Source of the DNA: a bacterium
Lineage (GTDB): Bacteria; Cyanobacteriota; Sericytochromatia; S15B-MN24; VGJW01
Direction of reading: 5' to 3'
DNA length: 33,593 nt
Assembly: GCA_021781555.1 (NCBI GenBank)
Contig: JAJXWQ010000039.1
Location: 1-33,593 of the forward strand
The notes beneath the pieces were generated by a model, which was given only the letters and a program-made list of their open reading frames with translations, was not told where the DNA came from and searched no databases. This document shows positions 27,735 through 33,593 of the stretch, in pieces (position 1 is the first letter of the stretch; each line of letters starts with the position of its first letter). The position numbers and the translations under genes were made by a program.

Positions 27735-27860
27735 CCGGCCCGAGGAGTCAAACGGGACCGGTTGCAAAGCGGTGCCGGACGCACGGGAACGCGGCGAGAG
27801 CCGCTTCCTCGACGGCTGTTGTGCGTACGGCACGACCGCGCAGAGGGACCCGTTCAAGAG
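27735..27860 (-). repeat. Palindromic intergenic repeat, copy 10 (enlarged loop)
   Basis: On the + strand GGCCCGAGGAGTCAAACGGG ACCGG at the left and GACCGCGCAGAGGGACCCGT TCAA at the right are normal. The inner hairpin is replaced or interrupted by about 67 bp (27767-27833) of unrelated GC-rich sequence. It starts a run of three copies filling much of 27566-28083, a 518-bp divergent gap that holds nothing else but promoters. Confidence 0.75.
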
Positions 27861-27883
27861 CTGCACAGGCTCCAGCGAGGAGC

Positions 27884-27948
27884 GGGCCCGAGGAGTCAAA
27901 CGGGGACCGGTTGCGCAGCGAAGCGACCGCGCAGAGGGACCCGTTCAA
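27884..27948 (-). repeat. Palindromic intergenic repeat, copy 11 (long form, tandem)
   Basis: GGGCCCGAGGAGTCAAACGG, GGACCGGTTGCGCAGCGAAG, CGACCGCGCAGAGGGACCCG, TTCAA. Together with the 26-bp linker AGAGCTGCACAGGCTCCAGC GAGGAG it forms a 91-bp unit repeated exactly: positions 27834-27924 equal 27925-28015 except for the copy 10 loop boundary. Confidence 0.85.
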
Positions 27949-27974
27949 GAGCTGCACAGGCTCCAGCGAGGAGC

Positions 27975-28050
27975 GGGCCCGAGGAGTCAAACGGGGACCG
28001 GTTGCGCAGCGAAGCGACCGCGCAGAGGGACCCGTTCAAACGACAAAAGG
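27975..28050 (-). repeat. Palindromic intergenic repeat, copy 12 (long form, tandem)
   Basis: Same sequence as copy 11, offset by 91 bp, then CGACAAAAGG, the mirror of the CCTTTTGC edge seen in copies 3, 5 and 6. Its end leads straight into the TATAGC upstream of the amidohydrolase. Confidence 0.85.
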
Positions 28051-28056
28051 TATAGC
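28051..28056 (+). promoter_or_regulatory. -10 element of the amidohydrolase gene
   Basis: TATAGC directly after the last repeat copy. A start about 7 nt downstream would give a leader of about 20 nt that includes the AGGAGG at 28073-28078. Confidence 0.4.
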
Positions 28057-28083
28057 ATGGCGGCCTGTCTCGAGGAGGTTCCT

Positions 28084-29262
28084 GTGCCAGCAGCCATGCT
28101 CGAATCCGACGTCCAGCGGATCGCACCCCTCATCACCGAGATCCGTCGCACGCTCCACGCGTACCCCGAACCTGGATTCGAAGAGGAGCAGACGGCACGG
28201 CTCATCGTCGACAAGCTGTCCGGCCTCGGCCTCGAGATCGCGACGGGCCTGGCCAGGACAGGCGTCGTGGCGACGCTCAAGGGCGCCCGACCGGGCAAGA
28301 CCGTGCTGGTGCGAGCCGACATGGACGCGCTGCCGGTCAAGGAGGAGACCGGCGCACCCTATGCGTCCAGGCGCGAGGGCTTCATGCACGCCTGCGGCCA
28401 CGATGGCCACGTCGCCGTCCTGATCGGCCTTGCGCGCCTGCTGGCGAGCAAGCGCGATCGGATCGCCGGCACGATCAAGTTCGTGTTCCAGCCCGCCGAG
28501 GAGGGCCCGGGCGGGGCGCAGCCGATGATCGCCGCGGGCGTGCTGGCCAACCCCACGGTCGACGCGGCCCTCGGTTTCCACCTCTGGAACAACCTCCCGG
28601 TCGGGCAGATCGGCGTGCGCCCCGGGGCCATCATGGCGGCCACCGACGAGATCGAGATCGCGGTCAAGGGCAAGGGGGGCCATGGCGCCAAGCCGCACCT
28701 CTCGGTCGACGCGGTCGTGGCGGCCGCCCACGTGGTGACGGGCCTGCAAAGCATCGTATCCCGCACAATCAACCCGCTCGAACCCGCCGTCGTCACCATC
28801 GGAACCATCAACGGGGGCTTCCGCCACAACATCATCGCCCCCGAGGTCCGCATGACCGGCACGGTCCGGACCTACGATCCCGCCCTGCGCGAGCAGCTGC
28901 CCGGCCGCATCGAGCGCGTCGTGCAGGGAGTCTGCGAGGCCATGGGCGCAACCTGCTCGGTGAGCTTCAATCCCGTCTACCCGGCCACGCTCAACGATCC
29001 GGCGATGACCGAACTCGTGCGCAAGGCGGCGGTGACGGTCGTGGGCGACGAGCAGGCCATCCTCTGCGAGCCCTCGATGGGCGGGGAAGACATGTCGTAC
29101 TTCCTCTCGGCGGTCCCCGGCTGCTACTTCTTCCTCGGCTCGGCCAATTCCGCTCGCGGGCTCGACCAGCCCCACCACAGCCCCCTCTTCGATTTTGACG
29201 AGAGCGCCATGCCCATCGGCGTGCAGGTGCTCCAGCAGGCCGTCTTCGACTTTCTGGGCTGA
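28084..29262 (+). CDS. M20-family amidohydrolase (N-acyl amino acid / hippurate hydrolase type)
   Basis: 392 aa. 'RRTLHAYPEPGFEEEQTA', 'VLVRADMDALPVKEETGAPY' (first metal Asp), 'MHACGHDGHVAVLIGLARLL' (metal His), 'FVFQPAEEGPGGAQPMIAAG' (catalytic Glu pair), the dimerisation domain with 'KGKGGHGAKPH', and 'EPSMGGEDMSYFLSAVPG' near the end match the YtnL/AmaA/HipO branch. It removes acyl groups from amino acids in the cytoplasm. GTG 28084 is chosen because AGGAGG lies 5 nt before it; ATG 28057, in the same frame, has no ribosome site and overlaps the -10. No signal peptide. Confidence 0.93.
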   Translation: MPAAMLESDVQRIAPLITEIRRTLHAYPEPGFEEEQTARLIVDKLSGLGLEIATGLARTGVVATLKGARPGKTVLVRADMDALPVKEETGAPYASRREGFMHACGHDGHVAVLIGLARLLASKRDRIAGTIKFVFQPAEEGPGGAQPMIAAGVLANPTVDAALGFHLWNNLPVGQIGVRPGAIMAATDEIEIAVKGKGGHGAKPHLSVDAVVAAAHVVTGLQSIVSRTINPLEPAVVTIGTINGGFRHNIIAPEVRMTGTVRTYDPALREQLPGRIERVVQGVCEAMGATCSVSFNPVYPATLNDPAMTELVRKAAVTVVGDEQAILCEPSMGGEDMSYFLSAVPGCYFFLGSANSARGLDQPHHSPLFDFDESAMPIGVQVLQQAVFDFLG

Positions 29263-29396
29263 TCTCGGCCAGACCGTTCGGCCCTCCGCTCTTCCCTTTG
29301 AGCCTAAGGTTCAGTTAAGCAGAAACACATTTCTCCTCCCGGCCCCCGATAAGCTCCTCGGAATGCTCGCGGACGAGCGCGAGGGAGGAGTAGACG

Positions 29397-30662
29397 ATGC
29401 GGATCGGGACGACGGCGGCGACGCGCCAGAAGAGCGCCCGGCCCCGAGCCCTCGGCCAGCCGAGCGCAAGCCTCTTCAGCGGCCGCGACATGCTGGTCCG
29501 CGCTCGCGAATCGAGCCTCGCCTCCCGGGCGACAGCGACCGGCAAGGGGGCCCTGGCAGCGGCCGAAAACGGACTGAGCTGGCTCCTGGGCGAGGCCAAG
29601 CAGGGCTTCACCGACTTCTCGCATGGCCTGCAGGGCCTGGTCTTCGGGGTCAGTTTCAAACCCTTCCAAACGCGAACGATCACGAACGATCCCGGCGATG
29701 CCAATCATCCCGACTCCGAGGATCTGCAGCAGGCGCAGCAGGACACGGCGGCCAACGCCGCGGTCGAGGCTGCAGCGGTCGCCAAGCTCTCGCCCGGCGA
29801 CCAGAAGAAGTACGCCGCCCTGGTGGTGCTCACCGGGCCGACGGCGGCCAACCCCACCGGCTTCCCGCTCGCCCGGCGCGCCGTGCAGCAGATGCTGCTG
29901 GCGGGCACGCTGATCGGCCAGCAGGATCTCGCCGGCGGGAACCGGCTGCTCGACAACCTTTCCACCCTGGCCACCGAGCCCCTGGCCAAGGGGATCGACC
30001 GGGCGACCATCGTCAGCCAGACGGCGATCGAGGTCCAGAACCCCGCCCGCATCGACCAGCAGGCCAAGGGGACCTGCGTGGCGACCACGGCCGGCATCCT
30101 CCTGGCTCGCCTGCACCCCGCCGAGTACGTCCGCCTGATCGCGGGTCTCGCCACGCCCGCTGGCCAGGTCAAGATGGCCGGCGGTGACACGCTCACGCGG
30201 GTCAGCGACTGGAACAACGACAACGACGGCGATCGCACCACCAGCCAGCGGCTGCTGGCCCCGGCCCTGATGAACGATGGGCAGTTCCCGCTGTTCCACT
30301 ACGACAACTCGACGGATCGCGACAAGATCGGCCCCATTCCGGTCGGAGGTGGCCTCATGGCCTCCGGGTCCGCGCACATCAACAGCGAGCTCGAGGGACA
30401 TCCCTACGACGCCCACACCGTCTTCTTCTTCGACCGCAACTCCGACTGGAACGCGGTCAAGGAGGCGCTGGCCGAGGGCAAGGGTCCGATCCCCGTGGGC
30501 GTGATGTGGTCGGATTCCGACGGCAACGTGGGGGGCCACGAGCTCCAGATCGACAAGGTCGCGAACGGCACGGTCTCCTACCTCAACCCCTGGGGCCAGT
30601 ACGAGACGATGTCCGAGGCCGAGTTCGAAAAGCATCTGACCGACGCGGAGATCCCCGCGTAG
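29397..30662 (+). CDS. Putative papain/calpain-like cysteine protease
   Basis: 421 aa. Residues 1-50 are basic and Ser/Ala-rich, with no Sec signal peptide; 51-85 (GALAAAENGLSWLLGEAKQG, then 'FTDFSHGLQGLVFG') form an amphipathic helix. The second half has the order of a papain-fold triad: QQAKGTCVATTAG (Gln221 six residues before Cys227, as the oxyanion Gln and catalytic Cys are in papain), VGGHELQIDKV (His381) and SYLNPWGQYE (Asn397 in NPWG, as in calpains). I know no named family for it; the protease call is inference from the triad. GGGAGGAG 6 nt upstream fixes the start. It lies 81 bp before the second protease-barrel gene on the same strand. Confidence 0.7.
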   Translation: MRIGTTAATRQKSARPRALGQPSASLFSGRDMLVRARESSLASRATATGKGALAAAENGLSWLLGEAKQGFTDFSHGLQGLVFGVSFKPFQTRTITNDPGDANHPDSEDLQQAQQDTAANAAVEAAAVAKLSPGDQKKYAALVVLTGPTAANPTGFPLARRAVQQMLLAGTLIGQQDLAGGNRLLDNLSTLATEPLAKGIDRATIVSQTAIEVQNPARIDQQAKGTCVATTAGILLARLHPAEYVRLIAGLATPAGQVKMAGGDTLTRVSDWNNDNDGDRTTSQRLLAPALMNDGQFPLFHYDNSTDRDKIGPIPVGGGLMASGSAHINSELEGHPYDAHTVFFFDRNSDWNAVKEALAEGKGPIPVGVMWSDSDGNVGGHELQIDKVANGTVSYLNPWGQYETMSEAEFEKHLTDAEIPA

Positions 30663-30743
30663 TACCGCGCCCCGGACGCGCCCCGAGCGCTGCCTGGCAG
30701 GCTGCCGGTTAGCCTCCTCCGAGACCGTGGTACGCCATGGCTT

Positions 30744-33593
30744 ATGCGAGCCCTTGGCGCCCTCGTCCACGTCTGGCAAGCCTTCTCGGGCGGGGGCCGG
30801 CCCCGCTCGCGGGAGCGGGCCGGCGCGAGCTCGGCGCGGCGCGTCCGCCTGGCGCTCCTGGCCGGGTTCTCGGTATCGCTCTGGCTCAGCTCGGGCGGGC
30901 CATCGCAGGCCGCAACCTTCGTCCCTCCCGGGATGACGTGGCGAACGATCAAGACCCCGCACTTCGACGTCAACTATCCGATCGAACTCGAGCCCATCGC
31001 CCGCAAGGCTGCCGTATGGGCGGAGAACGCGTACGAGCGCTATGCCCCGTACTTTGGTCGCACGAACGACCGCACCGAGGTCACGATCCTCGACACGATG
31101 GATACGACCAACGGTTTCGGCACGGCCTTTCCCGAATCCAGGCTGACGTTCTTCGCCACTCCGCCGTCCCCCGACGAGGAATGGTACGTCGGGCGGTATG
31201 ACAACTGGCTCAAGATGATCGTCAGCCACGAATACTGGCACGTCATGCAGGCCCGGGCGACGGCCGGCCCGCTCGAGATCCCGGGCTTCGTGAACTCGAT
31301 GCTCACGCGTGCCTTCCTGCCGGATTTCTCGGCCCTGGTCAACCTCGACTTCCTGCCGCCATTCCTCAAGGAGGGCATGGCCGTCTACCAGGAAAGCCTG
31401 ATGACCGGTGGCGGCAGGGCCCTCGAGGGCCAGTTCGACATGGTCCTGCGCTCGGCGTTCCTGGCGCACAAGCCCCTGACGCTGGATCAGGTGGCGGGCT
31501 ACTATTCGCTCGACTGGGCCCCCGGTGCCGGGGAGTACGTGTACGGAGAGGCCTTCTGCCAGTACCTGGCCCGCAAGTACGGCGATTCGGCGGGCGGCAA
31601 GCTCACGCGCGACCTCGGGCAGTTCCCGTGGGGCGGCATCAACCTGGCGTCGGTCCGGGCCTTCGGCAAGAGCCTGTATGGCCTCTGGGACGACTCCATG
31701 GCCTACTACACCCGGCGCTACCAGCGCCAGGCCGCCGAGATCCGCCAGCTGCCCCTGACGCCACTGCGGCCGATCACTTTTTCCGGCCGCAACCATCGGC
31801 ATCCTCACTGGCTGAACAACCACACCCTGCTCTACAACCGCTGGCCGCTCGACAAAACCGCCGGCCTCGTCGAGCGCAAGCTGGACGGCTCAGCAGCTCG
31901 CTTCCTGGTGCCCAAGCGCTCGGACGCCGACTACTCGCTGTCCGCAGATGGCCGGTACGTCTACTTCTACGCCGATGGCGACAGTCCGCCCGATTGCGAG
32001 TTCCACGACATCTTCCGCTACGACCTGAAATCCGGCACGGTCCGCCAGATCACCCACGGGCTGCGGGCCTCGTTCCCCGCTCCCTCGCCCGACGGCAAGG
32101 AGATCCTGGCGGTGCTGAACGGCGGCGGTCGCAATGACCTGGCCATGCTCGACGACAGCGGCAAGGTGCTCTGGCGTATCCAAGAGCCCCTGTTCAGCTC
32201 CCTGGCCGATCCCGTGTGGTCGCCAGATGGCACCAAGGTGGCCCTCTCGCGCTGGATCCACGGCCGCACCAACGTGGTGATCTTCGACGTCCAATCCCAC
32301 GAAATGACGGTTCCAGCGCCTGACGACGCCGTCGAGGTCTTCCCCGCCTGGTCCCGGGACGGCAAGTTCCTCCTTTTTGCCTCGGATCGCACGGGCGTCA
32401 TGAACATCCACGCGGTACGGCTCTCCGATGGCGCCCGGTTCCAGGTGACCAACGTGCTGGGCGGGGCTTTCGACCCCTCGGTGTCTCCGGACGGCAAGAC
32501 GATCGCCCTGGCGGACTACGGCGCCAAGGGCTTCGACATCAAGGTGATGCCCTACGATCCGGCCAGCTGGATTCCCGAGAGCGCCGCCCCGACCGCCAAT
32601 GCCCTGGGCCACCCGCTCGGGGCCAGGCTCGCGGTCGGCCCGAGCACCGCGGTGGTCCGCGCCTCCCTGGGCGCTCCGAGCGCACCGCCGACTCGGCCGT
32701 CACGCTACCCGACCCTCTTGACCCAGCTCGGCCTGGAGGACGTCAAGTACCTTCCTTCGCTGCATCCACGCCACGATCCGCTGCTCGAGCAGGCGGCCAA
32801 GGCACCGAGCTATCCCTACAATCCGCTGGGTACCCTGGCGCCGCAGCTCGTCTACCCGCGCCTGGTGATGGACACGAGCGTCTACCCGGGATTCAGGTTC
32901 CCGGGCCTGTCCGCCGACCTCAACGGCGGCGGTGCCCTGCTGGCGCTGCAAACCTACGGGCAGGACGCCCTGCACCAGCACTTCTACTTCGCGACGCTCG
33001 GGATCGAGACGGCGATCCACCAGCCATTCTTCAGCCTGGCCTATGCCAACGACGTCTGGGCCCCCACCTTGGGCATCGGCGTGGCCCTCAACCCCGCCAC
33101 GATCGTGCCCTTGCAGACCAATCAGGGCATCGCGCTGTTCGGTCGTGAGAGTCGCTCCCTGTCTCTATCCGCCACGTACCCGGCGATCGAGTCGACGCTC
33201 CTGGACAACTGGCTCACCGGCACGCACTTCACCCTGGGCGTCAACCTGCAGAATTTCGACCAAGTCGTCTACAACGCGTCGAACGGCGATGCCACCAGCC
33301 TGGGCTCCCAGCTCCTGCCCGTCTCGGCCGGCGTGGAGCTCCCGAACGAGATCAACAGCGTCGCGTTGTCGGTGCAGTCCAACGAGGCGGTACGGCCCTA
33401 CCGACCGATCAGCGACGTCGGGGGTCCGCTCTGGGCCGCCGGTATCGAGAACGCGAATCCCCTCATCGGTAGCCAGGCCTCCTATACCAAGGCCTGGGGC
33501 GACGTCCGCTACTTCGTGCCGACGATCGGGCGCCAGGTCCTCGCCTTGCGTGTCTTCGGCGGCACGTCGTTCGAAATTCCGCAGCTCGAAGAT
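30744..33593 (+). CDS. Secreted metalloprotease-propeller-barrel fusion, paralogue (3' end outside window)
   Basis: 950 codons, open to the window edge. A 33-residue basic lead precedes a Sec signal (RRVRLALLAGFSVSLWLSSG, cleavage near SQAA). Gluzincin domain: SHEYWHVMQ (His162, Glu163, His166) and FLKEGMAVYQE (Glu210). The propeller at about 340-620 carries SPDGK/SRDGK blades, including FASDRTGVMNIHAV, nearly the same as in the first protein. The barrel begins near residue 710 with 'YANDVWAPTLGIGVAL', parallel to YTNDVWAPTIGLSVSD there. ATG 30744 is the only good start in frame before the signal peptide; the ribosome site is poor. Likely an outer-membrane protease of the same type; the closing strands are not visible. 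Confidence 0.83.
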   Translation, partial: MRALGALVHVWQAFSGGGRPRSRERAGASSARRVRLALLAGFSVSLWLSSGGPSQAATFVPPGMTWRTIKTPHFDVNYPIELEPIARKAAVWAENAYERYAPYFGRTNDRTEVTILDTMDTTNGFGTAFPESRLTFFATPPSPDEEWYVGRYDNWLKMIVSHEYWHVMQARATAGPLEIPGFVNSMLTRAFLPDFSALVNLDFLPPFLKEGMAVYQESLMTGGGRALEGQFDMVLRSAFLAHKPLTLDQVAGYYSLDWAPGAGEYVYGEAFCQYLARKYGDSAGGKLTRDLGQFPWGGINLASVRAFGKSLYGLWDDSMAYYTRRYQRQAAEIRQLPLTPLRPITFSGRNHRHPHWLNNHTLLYNRWPLDKTAGLVERKLDGSAARFLVPKRSDADYSLSADGRYVYFYADGDSPPDCEFHDIFRYDLKSGTVRQITHGLRASFPAPSPDGKEILAVLNGGGRNDLAMLDDSGKVLWRIQEPLFSSLADPVWSPDGTKVALSRWIHGRTNVVIFDVQSHEMTVPAPDDAVEVFPAWSRDGKFLLFASDRTGVMNIHAVRLSDGARFQVTNVLGGAFDPSVSPDGKTIALADYGAKGFDIKVMPYDPASWIPESAAPTANALGHPLGARLAVGPSTAVVRASLGAPSAPPTRPSRYPTLLTQLGLEDVKYLPSLHPRHDPLLEQAAKAPSYPYNPLGTLAPQLVYPRLVMDTSVYPGFRFPGLSADLNGGGALLALQTYGQDALHQHFYFATLGIETAIHQPFFSLAYANDVWAPTLGIGVALNPATIVPLQTNQGIALFGRESRSLSLSATYPAIESTLLDNWLTGTHFTLGVNLQNFDQVVYNASNGDATSLGSQLLPVSAGVELPNEINSVALSVQSNEAVRPYRPISDVGGPLWAAGIENANPLIGSQASYTKAWGDVRYFVPTIGRQVLALRVFGGTSFEIPQLED

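Noticed and set aside
27834-28040. CRISPR-like direct repeats
   Set aside because: Units are contiguous 91-bp copies with identical linkers; there are no unique spacers and no cas genes.
27772-28083. Upstream extension of the amidohydrolase frame through the repeats
   Set aside because: The repeat units happen to lack stops in this frame; the protein family starts near 28084, where a good AGGAGG is found.
29304-31823. Long - strand reading frame of 839 codons
   Set aside because: Antisense to the cysteine-protease-like gene and the second barrel gene; no recognisable motifs and it crosses gene boundaries.

Overview
High-GC bacterial chromosome segment with a mixture of housekeeping, central-metabolism and cell-envelope genes. 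The lipid II flippase MurJ, peptidoglycan-binding proteins and two proteins ending in outer-membrane beta-barrels point to a diderm bacterium. DUF4388 and WYL proteins fit several deep lineages (Myxococcota, non-photosynthetic relatives of Cyanobacteria, Gemmatimonadota and others). The sequence does not let me name the phylum. No phage, insertion sequence, CRISPR array, rRNA or tRNA was seen.

Layout. 1-2440 (+): the 3' part of murJ, a small unknown protein and a DUF4388 protein. 2525-4860 (-): a secreted unknown protein and an APC amino-acid permease. 4959-5516 (+): an exported His-rich protein. 5551-7520 (-): a BCAM0308-type zinc-ribbon protein, a small HMA-like CxxC protein and an atypical ROK sugar kinase. 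7663-10607 (-): dnaK-grpE-DUF5335, a probable stress operon without dnaJ or hrcA. 10864-12429 (+): a CCA-adding-type nucleotidyltransferase. 12651-15739 (-): two paralogous peptidoglycan-binding-repeat proteins. 15902-19012 (+): a large secreted fusion of metalloprotease, beta-propeller and outer-membrane barrel. 19093-19683 (+): a WYL protein without a DNA-binding head. 19760-26611 (-): PEP carboxylase, methylmalonyl-CoA epimerase, acyl-CoA mutase large subunit and a biotin carboxylase/BCCP. Together the last four form a C3-to-C4 (propionyl-CoA to succinyl-CoA, PEP to oxaloacetate) anaplerotic block. 26819-27565 (-): an MBL-fold hydrolase. 28084-29262 (+): an M20 amidohydrolase. 29397-30662 (+): an apparent papain/calpain-like cysteine protease. 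30744 to the window end (+): a second protease-propeller-barrel protein, cut by the window edge.

The most striking non-genic signal is a family of palindromic intergenic repeats, at least 12 copies in 33.6 kb. They occur in a long form with an inner hairpin and a short form lacking it. They are mostly at gene 3' ends, several beginning exactly at the TAG stop codon, and two sites have tandem amplifications (104-bp and 91-bp periods). I do not recognise the family. Other points: extended -10 promoters (TGnTAGnnT-like) lie 6-8 nt from the start codon of several genes without a Shine-Dalgarno sequence, suggesting leaderless mRNAs. The two protease-barrel paralogues, the adjacent cysteine protease and the peptidoglycan-binding paralogues together suggest a cell-surface proteolysis or remodelling theme.
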